From CAZHOV01 sp964534315 (lineage in GTDB: Bacteria; Bacteroidota; Bacteroidia; Chitinophagales; Saprospiraceae), in assembly GCA_964534315.1 (NCBI GenBank), contig CAZHOV010000001.1, forward strand, positions 1-64,000: a DNA stretch of 64,000 nucleotides, written 5' to 3'. Below are positions 36,391 through 45,222 of this stretch, piece after piece (positions within the stretch are counted from its first letter, which is position 1; each line of letters begins with the position of its first letter). Both the position numbers and the translations under genes were made by a program. A model generated the notes under the pieces. It worked only from the letters and a program-made list of their open reading frames with translations. It was not told where the DNA came from and made no database searches.

Positions 36391-37666
36391 GAGGTATTCG
36401 CTTCGGGGGACCGACTATTTTCAGGCGGTAATAGATTTTCACAATCGAAAAAAAGGCGGTCAAGGACATATTGTCAGGTTGCTATTACACCTTAAAGGAG
36501 AATTGGAGCGGGAAGTGCTGTTGAGATGTTTGGAAGATAATGATCTTTTCTGCCAGATTGCAGGTGTTCGATTGTCTGACAAGATACGGAAAGGATATCC
36601 GAATTTCTGTGTTACCTCTACCGAAAATAAGGAACTCCCGGTGTCCTTTCACCAGATAATGCACAAGGATGAATTAAAGCCTTTTTTTCAGGAAGCCGTT
36701 CCCATTTTTGAAGGGCCGCCCTTATTGTTGCGTGTTATTTATTCGCAAAAGGGTGATACGTTTTTATTATTCGCATTTCATCATATCTTTTTTGATTTTC
36801 AGGGAGTTCAGGCTTTGATCGCTTCATTGAATGGTGACTTTTCGATTCCATTGTTATCTCCAGTTCCTCCAAAGAGTACTTTTAGGGAAAAGGCCAGAGG
36901 TTTTTTCCGTTCTTCAGGTATAGCCTTCAGAGGAGGAAATTTTAATATGTGGTCGATTCCTGTTCCCCTACCCGACCGGACTGAGCACCCTATTGTTTTT
37001 AGGGAGCTCGTTTTTGAGGTATCCGAAACACAACGGGTATTACAACAATGCCGTGGAATGGGGGCCGCTTACAATAAAAGTGCTTATTTGCTGGCTGGTG
37101 TGGCTACGGCTTTGTACCAGCAGTTTTTTAGAGAAAGCGGGAAGAAAAAGTTTTTTTGGGTCCCTGTTCCGGTCAACACCCGGCGTCGGGGAAGTAAGGG
37201 AGGGGTGCTGTTAAATAATCTGTCCTTCCTTTTTCTGAAAATTGAAGGAGATGATCTGGATTCTTTTGAGGAGACCTTAAACAGTATCAAAAGGTCTATG
37301 AAAAGACAGATCAGCGCAAAAAGTCCTAAACACTTTATTAATTTTCTTGAGGGGTATTTACCTATTCCGTTACCCATATATAATGCTATGTTTAACCTCC
37401 CTTCCTTAGGGGAGTTATCCACCTTTTCTTTTTCCTATCTGGGCAATACTTTTGCCGGATTAGATACCTTTTTGGGACATGAGGTTATTGATGTTAAGAA
37501 TTACCCTTCTAATTCAATCGTACCTGGGTTGACCGTTATTTTTTACGAATTCCGGGGGCAACTCCGATTGATGTCAAGTTGGGTGGAGGGTTGGTTTTCT
37601 GAAGAAGAGCAGCAAGATTTGCTCTTTAAAATAAAGAGGATGTTATTAAATGGTGGAGAAAAATGA
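36380..37666 (+). CDS. Condensation-domain/acyltransferase family protein
   Basis: This 428-residue protein uses GTG as start at 36380, inside the end of the CrtI gene. It contains the HHxxxD catalytic motif as HHIFFD (His134, His135, Asp139) of condensation/PapA/WS-DGAT-type acyltransferases. A second typical region is 'FFWVPVPVNTRRRG' followed by 'NNLSFLFLKI'. It stands alone without a carrier protein or adenylation domain, so it likely acylates a small-molecule alcohol or amine using acyl-CoA or a carrier protein from elsewhere. Overlap with the desaturase implies a shared pathway. Confidence 0.82.
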   Translation: MSPERYSLRGTDYFQAVIDFHNRKKGGQGHIVRLLLHLKGELEREVLLRCLEDNDLFCQIAGVRLSDKIRKGYPNFCVTSTENKELPVSFHQIMHKDELKPFFQEAVPIFEGPPLLLRVIYSQKGDTFLLFAFHHIFFDFQGVQALIASLNGDFSIPLLSPVPPKSTFREKARGFFRSSGIAFRGGNFNMWSIPVPLPDRTEHPIVFRELVFEVSETQRVLQQCRGMGAAYNKSAYLLAGVATALYQQFFRESGKKKFFWVPVPVNTRRRGSKGGVLLNNLSFLFLKIEGDDLDSFEETLNSIKRSMKRQISAKSPKHFINFLEGYLPIPLPIYNAMFNLPSLGELSTFSFSYLGNTFAGLDTFLGHEVIDVKNYPSNSIVPGLTVIFYEFRGQLRLMSSWVEGWFSEEEQQDLLFKIKRMLLNGGEK

Positions 37667-37675
37667 GGAAAATAT

Positions 37676-38806
37676 TTAATGAATAAGGTGATCATTTTTA
37701 CGGTATCCGAACGTTTGGAAAGCTATTTGCCAATGTTGGTATACTTTTTCTTCTTCGGCTTCCGTCAGTTGATATTTATTGGTTTTATAGTTGTCATATT
37801 TACGGATCTCTGCTTCGAAAGTGGGCCAGATGTGGTCAACATTTCCCAGTTGTAGTTGGTCATATATCCTTTTCAAGTGAGTCTTTTGATCTTTGAAATA
37901 AGCCTCGTAAGCGATCTCGAGGAGATTGCCTTGCGGGATAAGTTCTTTTTGTTCCAGGTAGGCTTTCATGGTTTCGCGGTAGGTGTAGAACACATGTTGT
38001 TCCATTTCTTCGTCTGAGATTTCGTGAAAGGCTAGTTTAGGAAGGATACCTTCATAGAGGCGTCCATTAGAGGAGAAGACGTTGAAGGGGTGGCGGTGGA
38101 TGAAAATGAATTTGGCGTCGGGAAATAATTCCCGCAAAATCTTTATTCTTCCGGTATTAAACGGGCTTTTTAGGAGCAGGCGTTTTCCCTTATTTTTCAG
38201 AGTTAATTTTTTTAAAAACCAAAGGTAGTTCTTCTTCCAGTTACGAAGTTCCTTTTCAGGGCCTTGAAAGAGAACAAACCGGTCAAAGTAGGTTGAGAAT
38301 TTTTTAGGAAAAAAGCATCCGTTCGACATGGATTCGATCCCGATATTACACATGGCAAATTCTACCTCTTTGGGTAGGTCGGCTCCCATGGGCAGATTAT
38401 CCATATGGCGTTTTGGAGGTAGAACTGATTTGGCAATTTGCCTAAGCATTCTTCCGAACGTAAACATAACGTGCGGGCCCATACATTCATAGGTTTTACA
38501 AAAGGCCAGGTTAGGGTCTTTACTGAGCAGGTAATATAAATAGGTTGTACCGTTGCGAGGGTAGCCCAAAATAAAAACAGGCGGCTGAACGGTCGTTTTT
38601 TTTATTTTTCGATCGTAAAGCAGTTTTTCGAGAATAAGAAACGGAATATTCAATATGGCAAATACGGTGCTGATGATTAATTTGGGAATAAACTTCCGTT
38701 GTATGTTAAACTGGTTATCTGCAAGTAGATTCCAGATATTCGATAAACTACTGCCACTGAGTAGATGCGTTGTATAAACCGGAGCGTTTTTAAAGTCTAT
38801 CTTCAT
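37676..38806 (-). CDS. PAPS-dependent sulfotransferase family protein
   Basis: This 376-residue protein has the 5'-phosphosulfate loop as 'FILGYPRNGTTYLYYLLSKD' and the 3'-phosphate motif as 'KFIFIHRHPFNVFSSNGR'. The catalytic base/His region may be in 'KRLLLKSPFNTGR'. The N-terminal region (residues about 20-60) is hydrophobic, suggesting membrane association. It is convergent with the acyltransferase gene, 9 bp apart. Acceptors of this sulfotransferase type include lipids, sterol-like alcohols and glycans; the location suggests a product of the adjacent P450/CrtI/acyltransferase enzymes. Confidence 0.85.
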   Translation of the reverse strand: MKIDFKNAPVYTTHLLSGSSLSNIWNLLADNQFNIQRKFIPKLIISTVFAILNIPFLILEKLLYDRKIKKTTVQPPVFILGYPRNGTTYLYYLLSKDPNLAFCKTYECMGPHVMFTFGRMLRQIAKSVLPPKRHMDNLPMGADLPKEVEFAMCNIGIESMSNGCFFPKKFSTYFDRFVLFQGPEKELRNWKKNYLWFLKKLTLKNKGKRLLLKSPFNTGRIKILRELFPDAKFIFIHRHPFNVFSSNGRLYEGILPKLAFHEISDEEMEQHVFYTYRETMKAYLEQKELIPQGNLLEIAYEAYFKDQKTHLKRIYDQLQLGNVDHIWPTFEAEIRKYDNYKTNKYQLTEAEEEKVYQHWQIAFQTFGYRKNDHLIH

Positions 38807-38901
38807 GATCGATTGGTAAATAGAAGCAATAGATTTCCTTCAAATATAAGTTACAAAATCCAGGTAGAGGTATATAATTTCTCTGGTACATTTGTAAAAT
38901 A

Positions 38902-41400
38902 ATGAAAAGCCAACATATGCGGTTGCTGTTAATACTTTTGTTTTGGTGCTTTGGTTGCAGCGTCATTTACGCTCAAAAGACGCTGGTTTTCGGGAGGGTC
39001 ACCGAAACGAAAGCAGGTAGTCCGGTAGCTTTTGCCAATGTCTATTTTATAGATACGAACACAGGAACGTATTCTGACGAGTTGGGCAACTTCTTGCTGG
39101 AAACCACGGAAAAGGTCGATAGCTTTGCGTTGTCGGCGCTTGGCTATAAAGATACGGTTATTGCCATTCAAAAAGGGATACAGCAGGAGGTCAATGTGAA
39201 GCTGGTAGCTCAGGATTATGAACTGAGTGAGGTAGTAGTTACGGTTGGTGAAAACCCTGCTTTTGAGATCTTGCGGAACGTGGTTGCCAATAAGCAATAT
39301 AATAATCCGGAGCAGTATGATACCTACCAATACCGGTCTTACAATAAAATCCAGTTCGACCTCAATAATTTTACAGATAAGATCAAAAAAAACTTTCTTT
39401 TTCGTCCCTTTCCATTTGTATGGGAGTATCAGGATTCTATGCCGAATGGGGTTCGTTATTTGCCTTTTTTGTTTAAAGAAAATGTACGGCAGCATTATTA
39501 TCGGAAATCACCGAAAGGCTATAAAGAGTATGTGTTGGGGAAGCAAAATGCACAGTTTTTTCGCGGGAAGAATATTGAAAAATTTATAGAAGAGCTGTAT
39601 CTCAACCCGAATATTTACGAAAATTCGGTAATCATTTTAAAGAAAAGTTTTCCGAGCCCTATTCATGACCGCTTTAAACGCTATTATAATTACACGTTGG
39701 CAGATACCTTAACATACCTGGATGGCCTCCCCTGTTATCACATTCATTTTTCACCGAAGGGATATGGAAGTGTTGCTTTTAATGGCGATATGTATATTCA
39801 TGACACTACCTATGCAGTCAAGCGTATTGATCTGAATTTCAGTATTGAGGCCAATGTCAATTTTGTGCGGAGTTTTTGGCTTCGCATGGATTATGACTGG
39901 ATTGATAAGCAGAACTGGTTTATCAAAGAAAATACGGTTCTTGCTGATTTTACGGTAGTGGAGAATTCCCCTGAGCTGACCGGATTTTTTGGCCGTCGGT
40001 TTTCGGAGTATAAAGAGATCGTTTTAAATCAGCCCATTGATAAGGATAGATTCAATCCGGTAGAGACCTTTATCGAAACGGAAAGCATGGACGAAAAAGA
40101 CGAGCAATTTTGGGCAATGGAACGGAGCGATACCTTGATGCGGGAAGAGAAAGACATTTTTCATTTGGTAGACACGATACAGCGCAGTCCCCGGTTTAAA
40201 TTGATCAAAAAGGTGGTCGAAGTGATTTCTACCGGATGGTTTCCGTTAAATGGATTTGATATTGGAGAAGTTACTTCCTTATATAGCTTTAATGATATCG
40301 AAGGTTCCAGATTAAGGGTTGGGCTCCGGACGTCTCCCAAAAGCACCTTCCCGTTATCTGCTCAGGGTTATTTGGCCTATGGCACCCGTGATGAGCGCTG
40401 GAAGTATATGGGTGAGTTGAATTTACGGTTGAGCAATTCTTTTGGAAAGCATACCTTAATCGGAGCGAGATATCGGCAGGATGTAGATCAATTGGGGCGG
40501 AGTTATACCGCTATCCCCATCGATCATTTTTTGACTTATTTATTGCAGATTGCCCCATTTGACGATCGCACTTTTGTGGAAGATCAGTCTGTTTATGTGG
40601 AGCGGCAGTGGTTCTTGGGATTTGTCACCCGGCTTTCTGTTTTCAGGCAGAACGTACAGCCATTTGGGGAGTATAATTTTTATAAAAAATCAGATGCATC
40701 GGCAGATGAAGTCGTTTCGGGGTTTCGGATGGGAGGGTTGACCTTTTCAGGGCGATTTGCTTTCGGACAGCATGATATCAGCGCTCAATTTTATGATAAG
40801 GATAATATCTTTTTCATGATTCGGTATCCGGTGGTTTCTTTTGAGCTCACCTATGGTAAAAAAGGGGTGTTAGATTCTGACTTTGATTACCGCCGTGCCA
40901 GGTTGAGAGTAGAGCATCAGCAGCGTGTGGGGCGGATTGGTTATTTGAGTTATTTGATAGAGGGAGGTAAGGTATGGGGAGAGGTCCCGTATCCCTTTTT
41001 AGCCATTCCATTTGGCAGTCAATCGGTTTTAGCGAATAGGGCCTCTTTCAATATGATGAATTTTCTGGAATTCGCTTCTGATGAGTACCTGGCGGTGCAT
41101 TTAGAGCATCATTTTGAGGGGATACTGTTTAATAAGATTCCGGGGATACGCAAATTGAAATTGCGTTTTTTCTTGTTAGCTCGTTTATTTATGGGTAATT
41201 TATCCTCAGTCAATAATGAAGCTACCTGGCGATTCCCTGAAGGTTTATATCCGATCGAGCATCCATACGGGGAGGTAGGATTTGGGATAGAAAATATCTT
41301 AAAACTTGGCCGAATTGATTTTACCTGGCGGCTAGCGTACAGAGATCATCCCGACACTTATTTTTTTCTGCCTAAGCCCTCTTTTCAGGTCCGTTTTTGA
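38902..41400 (+). CDS. DUF5686 outer-membrane protein with carboxypeptidase-like plug domain
   Basis: This 832-residue protein has a signal peptide ending near CSVIYAQ, a CarboxypepD_reg-like beta-sandwich at about residues 25-110 (VFGRVTETKAGSPVAFANVY, ELGNFLLETTEKVDSFALSALGYKD) and a DUF5686 domain and C-terminal barrel (to HPDTYFFLPKPSFQVRF). It is a common Bacteroidota outer-membrane protein of unknown transport role. A TACATTTG -7 element lies 7 bp before the start codon (38887-38894), which would imply a near-leaderless transcript; no good -33 element accompanies it. Confidence 0.85.
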   Translation: MKSQHMRLLLILLFWCFGCSVIYAQKTLVFGRVTETKAGSPVAFANVYFIDTNTGTYSDELGNFLLETTEKVDSFALSALGYKDTVIAIQKGIQQEVNVKLVAQDYELSEVVVTVGENPAFEILRNVVANKQYNNPEQYDTYQYRSYNKIQFDLNNFTDKIKKNFLFRPFPFVWEYQDSMPNGVRYLPFLFKENVRQHYYRKSPKGYKEYVLGKQNAQFFRGKNIEKFIEELYLNPNIYENSVIILKKSFPSPIHDRFKRYYNYTLADTLTYLDGLPCYHIHFSPKGYGSVAFNGDMYIHDTTYAVKRIDLNFSIEANVNFVRSFWLRMDYDWIDKQNWFIKENTVLADFTVVENSPELTGFFGRRFSEYKEIVLNQPIDKDRFNPVETFIETESMDEKDEQFWAMERSDTLMREEKDIFHLVDTIQRSPRFKLIKKVVEVISTGWFPLNGFDIGEVTSLYSFNDIEGSRLRVGLRTSPKSTFPLSAQGYLAYGTRDERWKYMGELNLRLSNSFGKHTLIGARYRQDVDQLGRSYTAIPIDHFLTYLLQIAPFDDRTFVEDQSVYVERQWFLGFVTRLSVFRQNVQPFGEYNFYKKSDASADEVVSGFRMGGLTFSGRFAFGQHDISAQFYDKDNIFFMIRYPVVSFELTYGKKGVLDSDFDYRRARLRVEHQQRVGRIGYLSYLIEGGKVWGEVPYPFLAIPFGSQSVLANRASFNMMNFLEFASDEYLAVHLEHHFEGILFNKIPGIRKLKLRFFLLARLFMGNLSSVNNEATWRFPEGLYPIEHPYGEVGFGIENILKLGRIDFTWRLAYRDHPDTYFFLPKPSFQVRF

Positions 41401-41505
41401 TAACTTTGAGAGAAGAAGTAGCTTTCAAAAAAACATAACTCGAGGGGAATCTAGAAATTTTAGAAAGACTTATCAAAAAAATATATTGAGTGAAAAAGTA
41501 TAAAT

Positions 41506-42033
41506 ATGGAGACCGTGGTAAAAATAATCATGCTATTATGGGTTGTCGCTTTTCCTGCAGAAGCTACTGAAGAGATGGTTTTCACTGAAGACAATGCCTT
41601 GTTAATAGAAATAAGGCAGAATTTATCAGAAGCCTTTCAGGAGCGGAGTGTTTCGGATCGGCTATTTGCAAAAGTAAAAGCAATTGAAGAAGCAGAGCCC
41701 TTATTGTGGGGATATATAGGGGCTGTTTACTTTACAAGGGCTAAGCATGTGTCTATTTTTAATAAAATGGGCGCTTTTCGCAAAGGAAAAAAATACCTGG
41801 AAAAAGCACTCGAAGAAGCCCCTGATGAGTTGGAATTACACTTTTTGAGAATGACGATTCAGATTAACCTACCCGGGTTTTTAGGGTATAATGACCATAT
41901 TGATGAGGATAAGAAATTTGTATTGGATCATTTTGAGACAGCTAAGCCCAAACTAAGATCACGGATAGCTAATTATGTAGAGCAGTCAGAAGATTTCAGT
42001 GCGGAAGAGAAGGCGCTCATAAAAAGCAACTAG
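41506..42033 (+). CDS. Exported TPR-like hypothetical protein
   Basis: This 175-residue protein has a short signal peptide (VVKIIMLLWVVAFPAEA) followed by helix pairs resembling tetratricopeptide repeats ('FRKGKKYLEKALEEAPDELELHF'). It stops 4 bp before the sterol-desaturase-type gene, so the two are co-transcribed. It is probably a periplasmic scaffold. No family is recognised beyond the TPR-like pattern. Confidence 0.72.
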   Translation: METVVKIIMLLWVVAFPAEATEEMVFTEDNALLIEIRQNLSEAFQERSVSDRLFAKVKAIEEAEPLLWGYIGAVYFTRAKHVSIFNKMGAFRKGKKYLEKALEEAPDELELHFLRMTIQINLPGFLGYNDHIDEDKKFVLDHFETAKPKLRSRIANYVEQSEDFSAEEKALIKSN

Positions 42034-42037
42034 CCCT

Positions 42038-42877
42038 ATGATGGAATTTATATACGATTTCTGGGAATTATTTTGGGGGACTCCATTTCATGAACCCTTT
42101 TGGTTTTTATTTTTTACTACGGTTACCTTTATGTTAACCTATGGGCGTTATTTGCTTTTTTCCGGAGCCTATCACTACTTTTTTTACAAATGGTATCCAA
42201 AATCTTTCAAGTATCGGATCATTAATTCCGCAATTCCTGACCGGAGAAAAATGCGGCAGGAAATCGGTCGCTCAGCCATTACTTCCTTGATCTTTTCTGT
42301 TTTATTTGCCATTATTATTCCCTTATGGCAGGGAGGATATACGGGTATTTATATCCATTGGGGGGATTTTCCCTGGTGGTATCATCCGCTGAGCCTTGTT
42401 ATCGCCATGTTTATTCATGAAACCTATTATTATTGGATGCACCGCTGGATGCATCAACCTAAGGTTTTTCGTGTCATTCATAAATGGCACCATGAGAATA
42501 CGGCCCCGACTTCGCTAACGGCCTTTTCTTTTCATCCCTTCGAATCGCTGTTACAAGGCATCATAATCCCTGTTTTGATCATTTTTTTGCCTATGCACTT
42601 GTTGGTTTTATTTATTTTCCTGATGGTCATGACCATCTCCGGAACTATTAATCATGCAGGCGTCGAGGTTTATCCGAAGGGGTTTGATAAGCATTGGTTG
42701 GGAAGGTGGTTGATTGGCGCTACGCATCATGACCTTCATCACAAACAGTTTCGCTCCAATTTTGGATTGTATTTTACCTTTTGGGATAAATGGATGAAAA
42801 CGGAAAATCCGAATTTTGAAAAGGTATTTCAAGAAAAAACAGCATCGAAATCAGGGGGAAAGGACTGGAAGGTATGA
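42038..42877 (+). CDS. Fatty acid hydroxylase / sterol desaturase family protein
   Basis: This 279-residue membrane protein has the histidine-box di-iron motif set: HETYYYWMHRWMH, then HKWHHEN, and finally HHDLHHKQF. Four or more membrane helices occupy about residues 15-40, 80-105, 115-130 and 180-205. It should hydroxylate or desaturate a membrane lipid using O2. It follows the TPR-like gene by 4 bp. Whether it belongs to the same lipid pathway as the P450/CrtI locus 4 kb upstream is open. Confidence 0.88.
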   Translation: MMEFIYDFWELFWGTPFHEPFWFLFFTTVTFMLTYGRYLLFSGAYHYFFYKWYPKSFKYRIINSAIPDRRKMRQEIGRSAITSLIFSVLFAIIIPLWQGGYTGIYIHWGDFPWWYHPLSLVIAMFIHETYYYWMHRWMHQPKVFRVIHKWHHENTAPTSLTAFSFHPFESLLQGIIIPVLIIFLPMHLLVLFIFLMVMTISGTINHAGVEVYPKGFDKHWLGRWLIGATHHDLHHKQFRSNFGLYFTFWDKWMKTENPNFEKVFQEKTASKSGGKDWKV

Positions 42878-43045
42878 GAGAGGTAAAAAGGGTATTTTCA
42901 GACACCCCTTAATAAAAGAGACTCCACAGAAAAGTAAATCGCTCTAAACTTTAGGAATAAGTAGGTATAGGTATTGTCCATCTTGCAAAATGTTAGAGAA
43001 AGTCGGGTTTTAGTTTTACCTTTATCAGAAACTTATTCGTATCGC

Positions 43046-43732
43046 ATGATTTTCCCCGTTGGTGACGACCAGGTAAAAGGAGGTAGCTACCCTTTCCTGA
43101 GCTATGGCTTCATAGGCCTGAATGTGTTGGTTTTTTGTTATCAGCTTTCCCTTTCGCCCACAGAACTCAATCAGTTTGTTTACACTTTTGGGGTGTTGCC
43201 TAATGAGATTTCTCAAGGAGAAGATCTATTTACCCTTTTTTCCAGTATGTTTATGCATGCTGGTTGGATGCATCTGTTGGGGAATATGCTTTTCTTATGG
43301 GTTTTTGCCGACAATATTGAGCAAACAGTCGGCAATGCGTTATTTCTGCTATTTTATTTTTTGGGAGGAATTGCTGCAGCACTTGCTCATACATTGGTTG
43401 ATCCCGGCAGTACGATTCCGACAGTGGGGGCCAGCGGGGCAATTTCTGCCGTATTAGGGGCTTACCTGGTAATGTTTCCATCTTCTAGGGTAAAGATTCT
43501 CATTCTTATATTCTTTTCTACAATTCGCATCCCTGCCTTTGTTTTTCTAGGTTTCTGGATTGGTCAGCAATTGATCAGTGGTTTTGCTACTTTAGGCCCT
43601 TCGTCTTCCGGGGGTGTTGCCTGGTGGGCGCATATCGGTGGCTTTGTTTTTGGTATAATCTTCGGTTCTTTTGCCAGAGGAATGATCAAGAGAAAGGGGG
43701 CGGATAGGTATGATCGGGAGGAGTGGAGTTAG
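43046..43732 (+). CDS. Rhomboid-family intramembrane serine protease
   Basis: I choose the ATG at 43046 (codon 25 of a longer frame that would need TTG at 42974). The ~228-residue protein has six membrane helices. Rhomboid catalytic residues are visible: Ser in VGASGAISAVLG, His in WWAHIGGFVFG and the oxyanion-loop HAGWMHLLGNMLFL. It cleaves membrane-anchored substrates inside the inner membrane; substrates are unknown. A 44-bp perfect palindrome lies 26 bp after its stop. Confidence 0.9.
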   Translation: MIFPVGDDQVKGGSYPFLSYGFIGLNVLVFCYQLSLSPTELNQFVYTFGVLPNEISQGEDLFTLFSSMFMHAGWMHLLGNMLFLWVFADNIEQTVGNALFLLFYFLGGIAAALAHTLVDPGSTIPTVGASGAISAVLGAYLVMFPSSRVKILILIFFSTIRIPAFVFLGFWIGQQLISGFATLGPSSSGGVAWWAHIGGFVFGIIFGSFARGMIKRKGADRYDREEWS

Positions 43733-43757
43733 AAGAGTTGGTTTGAAAGAATGAATA

Positions 43758-43801
43758 ATGAGTAATGGATAATGAAAATTTTCATTATCCATTACTCATT
43801 G
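43758..43801. repeat. 44-bp perfect palindrome
   Basis: 43758-43779 and 43780-43801 are exact inverted copies with no spacer (22-bp arms). The arms are made of the simple words 'aatgagtaatgg' and 'ataatgaaaa'. It lies between the rhomboid and DUF2851 genes. With no GC-rich core it is an unlikely intrinsic terminator; a folded cruciform or a protein-binding site is possible. Confidence 0.9.
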
Positions 43802-43891
43802 TAAATTATTTATTGAAAAGATTTTTTGAAAAAAAATCTCTTTTTAGCTTACCTTTTTCATTCTCATGTTACTCTATAATAAAAGGGTATC

Positions 43892-45166
43892 ATGAAAGAA
43901 GAATTTTTACACTATTTATGGCGCACTAAGCGCTTCAACATCAAAGGGCTTCAGACGACGAGCGGAGCGCCTGTTTCTATTCTTAAATTTGGGCAATACA
44001 ATGAAAATGCGGGGCCTGATTTTCTAAATGCGCATATCCGCATAGGCGATACGGAGTGGGCGGGGAATATTGAGATGCATTTGCTTTCTTCTGATTGGTA
44101 TAGGCATCGCCATCAGGGGGATTCTGCCTATCAAAATGTGATCCTCCATGTGGTGCTGGAAGATGACCGGCCGGTGCAACTGGATAACGGGCAATGGCTG
44201 CCGACATTGGAATTGAAACGGCATATACCTCCGGGGTTGAGCGCGCATTATCAACGGCTGGAGGAGAATGCCTATTGGATTCCATGTGCCGGATATATTC
44301 AGACGGTCGATGATTTTATCAAAAAGAATTGGCTAGACCGTCTGGCTGTAGAAAGGCTGGAAGCGAAAACTGCGTATGTAGACCAGTTGCTTGAATGGAA
44401 TAATCACGATTGGGAAGAGACGTATTTTCAGGTTTTGGCCCGTTGTTTTGGCCTAAAAGTAAATGCAGAGCCTATGGAACTGGTCGCCAGGTCAATTCCT
44501 CTGATTGTCTTGCTCAAGCATAAGAGTAGTTTAATTGACATGGAGAGCTTGCTACTTGGGCAGGCTGGGCTTTTGGAGGAAGAGTTTGAGGAGGATTATC
44601 CGAATCGGTTAAAAAAAGATTATGAGTTTTTTCGAAAGAAATATAGGGTAACACCTATTTCCAAAACCTACTGGAAATTTTCCCGGATGCGGCCGGCTAA
44701 TTTTCCCACTGTTCGTCTGGCCCAATTGGCAAGGCTTTATTACCAGACCAATTATTTGTTCAGCAAAACGCTGGCTGCTAAGAATGCTTCAGAGCTGACG
44801 GAAATGCTGCGCATAGAAATCTCGAATTATTGGTGGACGCATTATGTGTTTGACAAGCCTTCACGGAGGATCCGAAAGAAGTTGGGGAAAAATGCCATTC
44901 AGTTAATATTGATCAATGGTATTGCGCCCATTTTATTTTTGTATGGGATGAAGAAAAAGGATAATCGGCTAAAAGATAAGGCTCTCCGAATACTTCAGGA
45001 ATTACCTCCAGAGAAAAATAAGATCATTAGCCAATGGGAAGCACATGATCTTAAGGCCCAGTCTGCCTATGACACCCAAGCCATGCTGGAGTTGAAAAAA
45101 AATTATTGCGATAAGCGAAAATGTTTGAGTTGCGCTATTGGAGATGCAGTGTTGAAGAAGGGATAA
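43892..45166 (+). CDS. DUF2851 family protein
   Basis: This 424-residue protein matches DUF2851: 'EEFLHYLWRTKRFN', 'FGQYNENAGPDFLNAHIRIG' and 'GNIEMHLLSSDWYRHRHQGD'. A C-terminal 'YCDKRKCLSCAIGDAVLK' has cysteines in CDKRKCLSC. The central DxxxxH pattern near 'GNIEMHLLSSDWYRHRH' resembles a nuclease or metal site, but the family is uncharacterised. The lpxK gene follows on the same strand. Confidence 0.88.
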   Translation: MKEEFLHYLWRTKRFNIKGLQTTSGAPVSILKFGQYNENAGPDFLNAHIRIGDTEWAGNIEMHLLSSDWYRHRHQGDSAYQNVILHVVLEDDRPVQLDNGQWLPTLELKRHIPPGLSAHYQRLEENAYWIPCAGYIQTVDDFIKKNWLDRLAVERLEAKTAYVDQLLEWNNHDWEETYFQVLARCFGLKVNAEPMELVARSIPLIVLLKHKSSLIDMESLLLGQAGLLEEEFEEDYPNRLKKDYEFFRKKYRVTPISKTYWKFSRMRPANFPTVRLAQLARLYYQTNYLFSKTLAAKNASELTEMLRIEISNYWWTHYVFDKPSRRIRKKLGKNAIQLILINGIAPILFLYGMKKKDNRLKDKALRILQELPPEKNKIISQWEAHDLKAQSAYDTQAMLELKKNYCDKRKCLSCAIGDAVLKKG

Positions 45167-45222
45167 AATTAAGAATTTGAGTAAAAATCTCTTTTCTTTG
45201 TAGAAACTAGTGCAAGAGATAT

